Positions 14,605-20,929 of a DNA stretch of 20,929 nt are shown in pieces. The stretch's first letter is position 1. The number at the start of each line of letters is the position of its first letter. The notes under the pieces were generated by a model. The model saw nothing but the letters and a program-made list of their open reading frames with translations, made no database searches and had not been told where the DNA came from. A program made the position numbers and the translations under genes. This stretch comes from an uncultured Faecalibacterium sp. Its GTDB lineage: Bacteria > Bacillota > Clostridia > Oscillospirales > Ruminococcaceae. The stretch spans positions 1 to 20,929 of the forward strand of contig CAKTCK010000033.1 of NCBI GenBank assembly GCA_934539245.1, in the 5' to 3' direction.

Positions 14605-15993
14605 ATGGATCAGGCACTGAATCAGAAAATTGACGCATACATTGCGGAAAACAAGGAGCAGCTGCTGCAGGACATTGCAGCGCTGGTCGCCATCGACAGC
14701 GTGGAGGGCACCCCGGAGGAGGGCGCACCCTTCGGCGCCGGCCCCCGGGCAGCGCTGGACAAGACGCTGGAGCTGGCAGCAGGCATGGGCTTTGCTACCC
14801 GCAACTGCGAAAACTACATCGGCTATGCCGAGCTGGCCGGTGCAGACCCCGAAAAATATCTGGCTACCATCTGCCATGTGGACGTTGTGCCCGTGGGCAA
14901 CGGCTGGACGGCAGACCCCTTTAAGATGCGCATTCAGGACGGCTGGCTGCTGGGCCGCGGCGTCTCGGACGATAAGGGCCCAATGATCGTCACCTTGTAT
15001 GCGCTGAAGTTCCTCAAAGAGCAGGGCTACCAGCTGCGCTACCCCATCCGTGCCATTGTGGGCGACAACGAGGAGACCCACATGAACGATGTGAAGTACT
15101 ATCTGGAAAACTACCCCGCTCCGGTGTTCTGCTTTACCCCGGATGCGGAGTTCCCAGTGTGCAACGGCGAAAAAGGCCACTTTGGTGGCAAGATCGTCAG
15201 CCCGGTGTGCAACGGCGTCATTGCAGAGTTTGAGGGCGGTGTAGCCAACAACGCTGTGCCGGACCGCGCCAGCGCACTGGTCAAGACCGATATCAGCAAG
15301 CTGAAGAATGCCCCCAATATCACGCTGGAACCGGAAGGGGACGGCGTGCGGGTGCGCGGCTGGGGCAAGTCCGGCCACGCCGCCATGCCGGAGGGCACGG
15401 TGAACGCCATTGGTCTGGTGGTGGATTATCTGCTGGACAACGGCCTGTGCAATGATGCCGAGCGCGCTTATCTGGAAGCACTGCACAAGCTGCACAGCTC
15501 CACCGCAGGCACCGGCCTTGGCATCGACTGTGCCGACGGCCCCTTTGGCCCGCTGACCATCATCGGCGGCCGCATCTATATGGAGGACGGCAAGCTGGTG
15601 CAGACCATCGACAGCCGCTTCCCCACCTGCACCAACGGCGAAAAGCTGACCGCACAGGTCACTGCTGCGCTGGGCGAGGGCGCAAAGCTGGAGGATGTGG
15701 ACGCAGCCGAGCCTTTCTATATCGAGGCCGACAGCCCCGCCATCCGCGCCTGCATCGACACCTACAACGAGGTGACCGGCGAGAACGCCACCCCCTTTAC
15801 CATGGGCGGCGGCACCTATGCCCGTCACTTCCCCTATGCCGTCAGCTTCGGCCCGGAGCATGAGGATGTGAAGCTGCCGGAGTTTGGCGGCCCGATGCAC
15901 GGCGCCAACGAAGCTGCCCCCATCGACAAGCTGCTGGAGGCCGTCAAGATCTACATTCTGGCGCTGCTGCGGCTGGAAGAGATCGACTTCTGA
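14605..15993 (+). CDS. pepV: M20-family dipeptidase (PepV/Sapep type)
   Basis: A 462-residue cytoplasmic metallo-dipeptidase, normal length for PepV-like enzymes. Metal and catalytic residues are visible: His91 and Asp93 (CHVDVVPVG), Asp122 (SDDKGP), Glu156-Glu157 (DNEETH), Asp180 (TPDAEFPV) and His432 (GPMHGANE). The lid/dimerisation domain lies between about 190 and 385, with GKSGHAAMPEGTVNA. The TPDAEFPVCNGEKG stretch is characteristic of the PepV branch rather than of succinyl-diaminopimelate desuccinylase. The role is hydrolysis of imported dipeptides. AAAGGA precedes the ATG by 11 bases. The DUF3842 gene follows after 8 bases, so they are cotranscribed. Confidence 0.92.
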   Translation: MDQALNQKIDAYIAENKEQLLQDIAALVAIDSVEGTPEEGAPFGAGPRAALDKTLELAAGMGFATRNCENYIGYAELAGADPEKYLATICHVDVVPVGNGWTADPFKMRIQDGWLLGRGVSDDKGPMIVTLYALKFLKEQGYQLRYPIRAIVGDNEETHMNDVKYYLENYPAPVFCFTPDAEFPVCNGEKGHFGGKIVSPVCNGVIAEFEGGVANNAVPDRASALVKTDISKLKNAPNITLEPEGDGVRVRGWGKSGHAAMPEGTVNAIGLVVDYLLDNGLCNDAERAYLEALHKLHSSTAGTGLGIDCADGPFGPLTIIGGRIYMEDGKLVQTIDSRFPTCTNGEKLTAQVTAALGEGAKLEDVDAAEPFYIEADSPAIRACIDTYNEVTGENATPFTMGGGTYARHFPYAVSFGPEHEDVKLPEFGGPMHGANEAAPIDKLLEAVKIYILALLRLEEIDF

Positions 15994-16001
15994 GGTACAG
16001 C

Positions 16002-16421
16002 ATGAACGTGCTTGTCATTGACGGGCAGGGCGGGGGACTGGGCCGCCAGCTGGTGGCCGCCCTCAGTGCCCAATGCCCGGACATCCGGCTGGTGGCCGTG
16101 GGCACCAACAGCGTCGCCGCACAGGCCATGCACAAGGCCGGGGCGCAGCGTGCCGCCACCGGTGAGAACGCCGTGGTGGTGAACTGCCGCAATGCGGATA
16201 TCATCGTGGGGCCTATCGGCATCGTCATCGCAGATGCGCTGCTGGGAGAGATCACCCCCGCCATGGCCACGGCAGTGTGCCAGAGCAGCGCCACCCGGGT
16301 GCTGATCCCGGTGAACCACTGCGAAAACTATATCGTCGGCGTGCCCGACCAGCCCATCGGCAGCCTTGTGTCTGCCGCCGTCCAGAAGGTGAAAGCCCTC
16401 TGCAACGGGGAAGGGTGTTAA
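16002..16421 (+). CDS. DUF3842 family protein
   Basis: A 139-residue small cytoplasmic protein of unknown function. It starts with a nucleotide-binding-like MNVLVIDGQGGGLGRQLV, i.e. a beta strand followed by a Gly-rich turn. It continues with VGTNSVAAQAMHKAGA and IVGPIGIVIADALLGEITP, both typical of DUF3842, a family common in Clostridia. There are no membrane segments. The Rossmann-like start suggests binding of a nucleotide or small ligand, but no reaction is known. GAGG lies 9 bases before the ATG, and the gene is 8 bases after the dipeptidase stop. A bidirectional terminator follows. Confidence 0.85.
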   Translation: MNVLVIDGQGGGLGRQLVAALSAQCPDIRLVAVGTNSVAAQAMHKAGAQRAATGENAVVVNCRNADIIVGPIGIVIADALLGEITPAMATAVCQSSATRVLIPVNHCENYIVGVPDQPIGSLVSAAVQKVKALCNGEGC

Positions 16422-16436
16422 AGAATAAAATAAGAT

Positions 16437-16479
16437 AAAACGACACCGGACAGGCAGTGACTTGTCCGGTGTCGTTTTT
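16437..16479. terminator. Bidirectional intrinsic terminator between DUF3842 gene and cysE
   Basis: A 16-bp perfect stem (16437-16452 with 16463-16478), a 10-base loop, T-run 16475-16479 on the plus strand and A-rich sequence on the left that gives T-rich RNA from the reverse strand. It serves both convergent genes. Confidence 0.9.
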
Positions 16480-16494
16480 GTCAAAAAATATAGT

Positions 16495-17166
16495 TTACTT
16501 TCGCTGCCGGGCGGCGATCTGCGCGGCAGTGGGCGGAATATCGCCCTGTGCAGTCTTTTCCAGCTGGCTCAGGCGGCGATCCAGATCGGTGAGCCGCTGC
16601 GAGACGATATCCGGCAGATCCTGCTGGTCCAGATCGTCGGCGGGGTTCACCGCCTTGTTGTTGATGCGCACAACTTCGGCGGGCACGCCCACGGCGGTGC
16701 AGTTGGCGGGCAGGTTGCGCAGCACCACGCTGCCTGCGCCGATGCGGGCGTTATCCCCGATGAACACCGGACCCAGCACCTTGGTGCCCGCGCCGATGAG
16801 CACGTTGTTGCCCAAGGTGGGGTGGCGCTTGCCGGTATCCTTGCCAGTGCCGCCCAGCGTTACCCCGTGGTAGATGGTGCAGTTATCCCCGATCTCGCAG
16901 GTCTCACCGAACACGATGCCCATGCCGTGGTCGATGAACAGACACTTGCCGATGGTGGCACCCGGGTGGATCTCGATGCCGGTGCGATGGCGGCCATGCT
17001 GGCTGACCCACCGTGCCAGAAAAAAGTGCTTGTGCTCGTACAACCAGTGCGCGACGCGGTGGTACACCAGAATGTGGAATCCCGGGTACAGCAGCATTAC
17101 CTCCAGCACGCTGCGTGCGGCGGGATCCTTGCGCTGGATGTTCCGCGCATCCTCAAGTAAACCCAT
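16495..17166 (-). CDS. cysE: Serine O-acetyltransferase
   Basis: A 223-residue enzyme making O-acetyl-L-serine from serine and acetyl-CoA, the first step of cysteine synthesis. A short helical N-terminus (1-60) is followed by left-handed beta-helix hexapeptide repeats (about 63-165: IEIHPGATIGKCLFIDHGMGIVFGE and onward). The catalytic Asp79-His80 pair and the GKDTGKRHPTLGN loop are present. The N-terminal domain is shorter than in E. coli CysE, as in other Firmicutes, and the C-terminal tail (about 170-223) has a short Leu-rich coiled-coil-like stretch. The ATG at 17166 is chosen because AGAGAGG lies about 9 bases upstream. The in-frame ATG at 17202 would include that ribosome site in the coding region. 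Divergent from the pyrimidine operon. Confidence 0.94.
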   Translation of the reverse strand: MGLLEDARNIQRKDPAARSVLEVMLLYPGFHILVYHRVAHWLYEHKHFFLARWVSQHGRHRTGIEIHPGATIGKCLFIDHGMGIVFGETCEIGDNCTIYHGVTLGGTGKDTGKRHPTLGNNVLIGAGTKVLGPVFIGDNARIGAGSVVLRNLPANCTAVGVPAEVVRINNKAVNPADDLDQQDLPDIVSQRLTDLDRRLSQLEKTAQGDIPPTAAQIAARQRK

Positions 17167-17227
17167 GCGGAAAACCTCTCTTTCCCATAAACACCCGCCC
17201 ACGCGGCGGGAATCTCCCTTTTACCGT

Positions 17228-17233
17228 ATTATA
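17228..17233 (-). promoter_or_regulatory. Possible -10 of the cysE promoter
   Basis: TATAAT on the reverse strand, about 60 bases before the cysE start. No convincing -35 stands 16-18 bases upstream. A 6-bp GC hairpin (17194-17199 with 17205-17210) would be in the leader. Confidence 0.35.
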
Positions 17234-17315
17234 ATAGCACAGCAGGAGACGAAAGTACAGTGCTGCGCTAGGGATTGTGGAACAAAATGGCAGTTATTTT
17301 GCCGCGTGACCCGGG

Positions 17316-17336
17316 TTTTGGGTAGAGTATCCAAAA
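17316..17336. repeat. Inverted repeat TTTTGG-N9-CCAAAA in the cysE/pyr divergent region
   Basis: Perfect 6-bp arms (17316-17321, 17331-17336) about 50-70 bases upstream of the pyr -35 and about 85-105 bases upstream of the cysE -10. It has the size of a dimeric regulator site. No known consensus recognised. Confidence 0.3.
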
Positions 17337-17387
17337 TTCGGCGAGAGATACCACAAACCTTTTAGCACCTGATTTTGCGCGCAGCCA

Positions 17388-17417
17388 TTGACACATTTTG
17401 CGGTTCTATGATAAAAT
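17388..17417 (+). promoter_or_regulatory. Promoter of the pyrimidine operon
   Basis: Consensus TTGACA (17388-17393), an 18-base spacer and TAAAAT (17412-17417). The expected start is near 17424, giving a leader of about 210 bases before pyrC. Confidence 0.7.
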
Positions 17418-17424
17418 AATACGA

Positions 17425-17440
17425 ATGAAAACGCAACCAT
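17425..17440 (+). promoter_or_regulatory. Possible catabolite-responsive (cre-like) element at the pyr transcription start
   Basis: ATGAAAACGCAACCAT fits the relaxed CcpA consensus WTGNNARCGNWWWCAW at 15 of 16 positions. A single short match can occur by chance. Confidence 0.25.
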
Positions 17441-17459
17441 CATAAAAAGGAGAAACACC

Positions 17460-17549
17460 ATGCTGTGCAGCGCCCAGAACCCGAAACTGAACAAGCAGTT
17501 CGCGTCCGGTTTTGCCGTGGCTTCGTTGTTTCCTTTTTTTGCGCAATGA
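17460..17549 (+). CDS. Leader peptide of the pyrimidine operon (29 residues)
   Basis: A short ORF with a strong ribosome site, AAAAGGAGAAA (17445-17455 region), and ATG at 17460. It encodes MLCSAQNPKLNKQFASGFAV and nine further residues ending FPFFAQ. Its last third is U-rich (17523-17540, 13 T of 18), and its TGA stop (17547-17549) ends one base before the first arm of an intrinsic terminator. In the E. coli pyrBI attenuator, low UTP slows RNA polymerase in a U-rich part of a leader ORF. The ribosome then catches up and prevents terminator folding. The geometry here fits that model, so the act of translation, not the peptide, would matter. Five Phe codons make a Phe-type attenuator a formal alternative, but the downstream genes argue against it. 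Confidence 0.65.
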   Translation: MLCSAQNPKLNKQFASGFAVASLFPFFAQ

Positions 17550-17550
17550 G

Positions 17551-17582
17551 CTTTTCCCTTTGCGGGGAAAAGTTTTTTTTTT
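17551..17582 (+). terminator. Attenuator terminator upstream of pyrC
   Basis: CTTTTCCC (17551-17558) pairs with GGGAAAAG (17565-17572), with a 6-base loop, followed directly by ten T (17573-17582). It lies between the leader ORF and pyrC, inside the operon's leader. A ribosome at the leader stop codon would cover the first arm. Confidence 0.85.
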
Positions 17583-17635
17583 GCCCGTTTTCGGGTGCCT
17601 GACACACAAAAATATCATTACAGGAGGGAACCGCG

Positions 17636-18826
17636 ATGCTGCTGACAAACGCTGTAAACACCGAGGGACGGCCGCTCGAGATCTATGTAAAGGATGGCAA
17701 AATCGCTGCCGTAGGGCAGGATCTTTCCGCCCTTGCCGCCGAGAACGAGACGGTGGTGGATGCCGGTGGGCTGACTGTGCTGCCCGCATTTGTGGATCTG
17801 CACTGCCACTGGCGCACCCCGGGCTTTGAGTACAAGGAGGACATCGAGACCGGCAGCCGCGCCGCTGCCGCCGGCGGCTACACCTTTGTAAACCTGATGC
17901 CTAACACCAAGCCCGTCTGCTCCTCTGCCGCACAGGCCATGATGGTGGAGCAGAAAGCCGCCGAGGTGGGGCTGTGCGATGCAAACCAGACCGTCTCCAT
18001 CACCGAGAACTTTGACGGTGTGAGCATCGACCACCTCAAGACCTTGCCCGCCAGCGTGAAGTTCATCACCGAGGACGGCCACGGCGTGCAGGATAACGCC
18101 ACCATGGCACGGGCCTTTGCCATCTGCACCCAGAAGGACATCACGGTCATGAGCCACGCCGAGGATATGGAGATCAGCCCGTGGGATTACCGTCTGGCCG
18201 AGGATATCGAGACGGTGCGCAACTGCTGGCTGAGCGAGTACTACCAGACCCGGCTGCATATGTGCCATGTGTCCACCCGGGGCGCGCTGGATGCCATCCG
18301 CATGGCAAAGCTGCGGGGCGCACCGGTCACCTGTGAGGTGACCCCCCACCACCTGTGGTTCACCAACGATACCTGCGACTACCGGGTCAATCCGCCCATC
18401 CGCACCGCCGACGATGTGGAAGCGCTGGTGGAGGGCATCCGCACCGGCATCGTGGACGCCATTGCCACCGACCACGCACCCCACTCTGAAGAGGACAAGC
18501 TGAAGGGCATGGCCGGTATGGTGGGCAGCGAGACCGCCTTCGGTGTGTGCTACACCAAACTCTGCAAGCAGGAGGGTCTGCCGCTGGAGCTGCTGGTGCA
18601 CCTGATGAGCACCCGCCCCGCCGAGATCCTGGGCCTTGCCAAGGGTCAGCTGGAGCCGGGCTTCGATGCCGACTTTGTGCTGGTGGATCTGGACACCCCC
18701 TACACGGTGGAAAAGGAAAAGCTGCACTCCAAGAGCCACAACACCCCCTTTGACGGTGCACAGCTTTACGGCAAGGTGTTTGCCACCATCAAGGCCGGTA
18801 AGATCACCTATCAGGCCGAGGAGTAA
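17636..18826 (+). CDS. pyrC: Dihydroorotase (class I)
   Basis: A 396-residue amidohydrolase that closes N-carbamoyl-aspartate to dihydroorotate, step three of de novo pyrimidine synthesis. Metal-site motifs: DLHCHWRTPG with His56 and His58, Asp147 (TEDG), His174 (MSHAED), His211 (CHVSTRG) and Asp279 (ATDHAPHS). Substrate residues Arg60 and Asn90 (MPNT) are present. Class I enzymes usually read DxHxHLREPG; this one has HWRTPG, a mild variant. AGGAGGG lies about 8 bases before the ATG. It is the first structural gene of the operon, behind the leader-peptide/terminator element, so expression probably follows the UTP level. Confidence 0.95.
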   Translation: MLLTNAVNTEGRPLEIYVKDGKIAAVGQDLSALAAENETVVDAGGLTVLPAFVDLHCHWRTPGFEYKEDIETGSRAAAAGGYTFVNLMPNTKPVCSSAAQAMMVEQKAAEVGLCDANQTVSITENFDGVSIDHLKTLPASVKFITEDGHGVQDNATMARAFAICTQKDITVMSHAEDMEISPWDYRLAEDIETVRNCWLSEYYQTRLHMCHVSTRGALDAIRMAKLRGAPVTCEVTPHHLWFTNDTCDYRVNPPIRTADDVEALVEGIRTGIVDAIATDHAPHSEEDKLKGMAGMVGSETAFGVCYTKLCKQEGLPLELLVHLMSTRPAEILGLAKGQLEPGFDADFVLVDLDTPYTVEKEKLHSKSHNTPFDGAQLYGKVFATIKAGKITYQAEE

Positions 18827-18880
18827 AACCCATAGTTACAATTCATTTTCTATAAATACGACTTACAGGAGGACACCCAA

Positions 18881-19747
18881 ATGACGAACATGGACAAACT
18901 GTACGAAGCTGTGGAAGCCCGCGGCCCGGTGTGCGTGGGTCTGGACACCGATTTCAGCTACCTGCCTGCCGATTTTGTGGACAGCACCCTGACCAAGGGC
19001 GAGAACATCGTGCGCTTCAACAAGAAGCTCATTGATGCCACCAAGGCTGTGGCTGGCTGCTACAAGGTGCAGATCGCTTATTATGAGTCTCTGGGCATGG
19101 AGGGCATGAAGGCCTACGCCGACACCCTGAAGGCTGTGCGCGAGGCCGGTGTGCCGGTGATCGCGGACATCAAGCGCGGCGATATTGCCAAGACCGCCGA
19201 GATGTACGCCATGGGTCACTTTACCGGCGATTTCGAGAGCGATTTCGTCACGCTGGCACCCTATATGGGTCTGGACTCCATCAGCCCCTACCTGCCCTAC
19301 GCCGAAAAGCAGGGCAAGGGCATGTTCGTGCTCTGCCGCACCTCCAACGGCGGTGCCAAGGACTTTGAGTACGAGAAGCTGGCCGACGGCCGCCACGTCT
19401 ACGATCTGGTGGGCGACAAGCTGAACGCTCTGGGCAAGGACTACATGGGCGAGCACGGCTACTCCTCCATCGGTCTGGTCATCGGCGGCACCCACATCGA
19501 GGAGGCCACCGAGATCCGCGCAAAGTATCAGGACAGCTTCTTCCTGATCCCCGGCTACGGCGCACAGGGCGGCAAGGCCGAGGATATTGCCCAGTACCTC
19601 ACCAAGGGCAACGGCGGCGTGGTCAACTCCAGCCGCGGCATCCTGCTGGCTTACAAAAAGCAGCCGGGCGTTGCCTTTGACGAGGCCGCTTACAACGAGT
19701 GTGTGAACATGAAGGAGGCCATTGCTCATGCGTGCAGCCTGCTGTGA
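18881..19747 (+). CDS. pyrF: Orotidine 5'-phosphate decarboxylase (type 2)
   Basis: A 288-residue TIM-barrel enzyme that converts OMP to UMP, the last step of the pathway. The catalytic tetrad is visible as Lys62 (YKVQIAYYE) and DIKRGDI at 96-102 (Asp96, Lys98, Asp101). LDTDFSYLP at 21-29 binds the base and ribose end. Length and the phosphate-loop region (GAQGGKAEDIAQY) place it in the longer group of about 270-310 residues, rather than the 230-residue E. coli/Bacillus type. ATG at 18881 has AGGAGGA 8 bases upstream. A 54-base AT-rich gap separates it from pyrC. The 3' end overlaps pyrK by 20 bases. Confidence 0.96.
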   Translation: MTNMDKLYEAVEARGPVCVGLDTDFSYLPADFVDSTLTKGENIVRFNKKLIDATKAVAGCYKVQIAYYESLGMEGMKAYADTLKAVREAGVPVIADIKRGDIAKTAEMYAMGHFTGDFESDFVTLAPYMGLDSISPYLPYAEKQGKGMFVLCRTSNGGAKDFEYEKLADGRHVYDLVGDKLNALGKDYMGEHGYSSIGLVIGGTHIEEATEIRAKYQDSFFLIPGYGAQGGKAEDIAQYLTKGNGGVVNSSRGILLAYKKQPGVAFDEAAYNECVNMKEAIAHACSLL

Positions 19748-20501
19748 AGCCACCGTCCTGCGCAATGAGGTCATTGCCCCGGACATCCGCCTGCTGACCG
19801 TGGTGTGGCCGGACCGCGACCACGCCCCCCACGCAGGCCAGTTCTTCACCCTGCGCTCCTGGGGCGCAGACGAAGCCCCCTTCCTGTCCCGCCCCATCAG
19901 CGTGCACCGCTGGAACCCGGACAGCAGCACCATCGAGTTTTTGTATCAGGTGGTGGGCGAGGGCACCGAGAAGCTGGCACAGCTCAAGCAGCAGGATACC
20001 TTCCAGCTTACCGGCCCTATGGGCAACGGCTTTGATGTGCCGGACATCCTGAGCAAGTACAAAAAGATCGCCGTGGTGGGCGGCGGCATCGGCACTGCGC
20101 CCATGTTCCAGCTCACCCGCGAACTGGCCGCTGCCGGAGTAAAGCCGGATGTGTTCTTCGGCTTCCGCGACACCCCCTACTGCATGGAGGAGTACCGCAG
20201 CATCGCAAACCTCGTCAAGGTATCCACCGACACCGGCGCGGTGGGCTTCCACGGCTTTGTCACCCAGCTGTACGACCCCGCCGATTACGACGTGGTGCTG
20301 GTGTGCGGCCCTACCGTGATGATGAAGAACGCCGCCCGCCTGTGTGCCGAAAAAGGCACCCCCTGCTTTGTGAGCATGGAAAAGAAGATGGCCTGCGGCA
20401 TTGGTGCCTGCCTTGGCTGCACCTGCGAGACTAAGGGCGGCGAGGGCAAGAGCGTGTGCAAGAACGGCCCTGTATTTGACGCAACGGAGGTGTTCTTCTG
20501 A
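19728..20501 (+). CDS. pyrK: Dihydroorotate dehydrogenase B, electron transfer subunit
   Basis: A 257-residue iron-sulfur flavoprotein that passes electrons from PyrD to NAD+. In order: an FAD-binding barrel with RPIS (55-58), an NAD-binding domain with GGGIGTAPM (118-126), and a C-terminal [2Fe-2S] cluster site CX4CX2CX12C (Cys223, 228, 231, 244). ATG at 19728 is chosen over the in-frame TTG at 19722, because GGAGG (19714-19718) stands 9 bases from the ATG but only 3 from the TTG. The start lies within pyrF, a 20-base overlap, and the stop shares one base with the pyrD start (TGATG), so all three are translationally coupled. Confidence 0.96.
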   Translation: MRAACCEATVLRNEVIAPDIRLLTVVWPDRDHAPHAGQFFTLRSWGADEAPFLSRPISVHRWNPDSSTIEFLYQVVGEGTEKLAQLKQQDTFQLTGPMGNGFDVPDILSKYKKIAVVGGGIGTAPMFQLTRELAAAGVKPDVFFGFRDTPYCMEEYRSIANLVKVSTDTGAVGFHGFVTQLYDPADYDVVLVCGPTVMMKNAARLCAEKGTPCFVSMEKKMACGIGACLGCTCETKGGEGKSVCKNGPVFDATEVFF

Positions 20502-20929
20502 TGGCAGACCTGAAAACCAACCTGCTGGGCTTTGTGATGAACAGCCCGGTCATCGGCGCATCCGGCACCGTGGGCTACGGTGTGGAGTACGAGGAACTGG
20601 CCGATTTTGCAAAGATCGGCGGCATCTCCGGCAAGGGACTTACCCTGCACGGTCAGTACGGCAACAAGGGCGAGCGCCTGTGGGAGACTCCCTCCGGCCT
20701 GATCAACAGCATCGGCCTGCAGAACCCCGGCGTGCAGCACTTTATTGACGTGGAGCTGCCCGAGATGCTGGAACTGAAGCAGAAGTACGGCACGGTGGCT
20801 ATTGCAAACCTTGGCGGCCACAGCGAGGAAGAGTATGTGGAAGGCGCTGCGATGCTGAGCGAGAGCGCAGTGGACATCGTGGAGCTGAACATCTCCTGCC
20901 CCAACGTCAAGGTGGGCGGCATGGCCTAC
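20501..20929 (+). CDS. pyrD: Dihydroorotate dehydrogenase B, catalytic subunit, N-terminal 143 residues (cut by window end)
   Basis: FMN enzyme oxidising dihydroorotate to orotate, partner of PyrK in a heterotetramer that uses NAD+. The visible part shows the class 1B pattern: NSPVIGASGTVGYG (14-27), SGKGLTLHGQYGNKGERLWETPSG, NSIGLQNPG and LNISCPN, where Cys133 is the catalytic base typical of class 1 enzymes. Full length is about 300-310 residues; the rest lies beyond the window. The ATG shares its A with the pyrK stop, and AACGGAGG in the end of pyrK provides the ribosome site. Confidence 0.95.
   Translation, partial: MADLKTNLLGFVMNSPVIGASGTVGYGVEYEELADFAKIGGISGKGLTLHGQYGNKGERLWETPSGLINSIGLQNPGVQHFIDVELPEMLELKQKYGTVAIANLGGHSEEEYVEGAAMLSESAVDIVELNISCPNVKVGGMAY

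Noticed and set aside
17167..17202. Longer cysE N-terminus from ATG at 17202
   Set aside because: The 12 extra residues are not family-like, and the ribosome site for the downstream ATG lies within them.
17424..17635. PyrR-binding or riboswitch control of the pyr leader
   Set aside because: No PyrR loop motif or antiterminator/anti-antiterminator set seen; the leader ORF and terminator explain the region better.
1..20929. CRISPR array, tRNA, rRNA, transposase or phage genes
   Set aside because: Looked for; no regularly spaced repeats, tRNA-like cloverleaf sequence or recognisable mobile-element protein was found.

Overview
The window looks like a chromosomal segment of a GC-rich gut Firmicute of the Oscillospiraceae/Faecalibacterium type. 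The reasons are Firmicute-style AGGAGG ribosome binding sites, GC-rich third codon positions (which produce many long antisense shadow ORFs), a PyrK/PyrD type 1B pair, a class I dihydroorotase, DUF3842, and a VTC/DUF4956/carbohydrate-binding cluster. The genus is an inference from gene content, not a database result. No rRNA, tRNA, CRISPR array, insertion sequence or phage gene was seen.

Left part (1-6000): the N-terminal half of glycogen phosphorylase runs leftward off the window. It is divergent from a cupin/AraC-type regulator. The regulator is followed by a four-gene polar amino acid ABC importer (ATPase, lipoprotein receptor, two permeases), which ends at a strong terminator. The importer has its own promoter, with a perfect 15-bp intrinsic terminator a few bases downstream of the predicted start. 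An 11-nt motif is shared by the regulator promoter and the importer promoter.

Middle part (6080-11300): a membrane/surface module. A leftward operon encodes a VTC-type polyphosphate polymerase domain protein, a DUF4956 membrane protein, an OmpR-type response regulator and a histidine kinase. Divergent from it is a lipoprotein that looks like a calcium/carbohydrate-binding beta-helix protein (Cthe_2159-like). The 153-bp divergent region holds two mirror-image promoters, each with tandem 11-bp-period TTTAGGTT repeats at the -35 position. This suggests that the encoded response regulator controls both arms. It is the best candidate here for a poorly described system.

Right part (11340-20929): an AT-richer 615-bp gap is followed by a MATE exporter, exonuclease III and a COG2426 small membrane protein in one tight run. 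Next come an M20/PepV-type dipeptidase with a DUF3842 protein, a bidirectional terminator and leftward cysE. The window ends with a rightward de novo pyrimidine operon, pyrC-pyrF-pyrK-pyrD (pyrD cut by the window end). This operon is preceded by a 29-codon leader ORF with a U-rich end and an intrinsic terminator directly after its stop codon. That geometry resembles UTP-sensing attenuation of the E. coli pyrBI kind rather than PyrR control.
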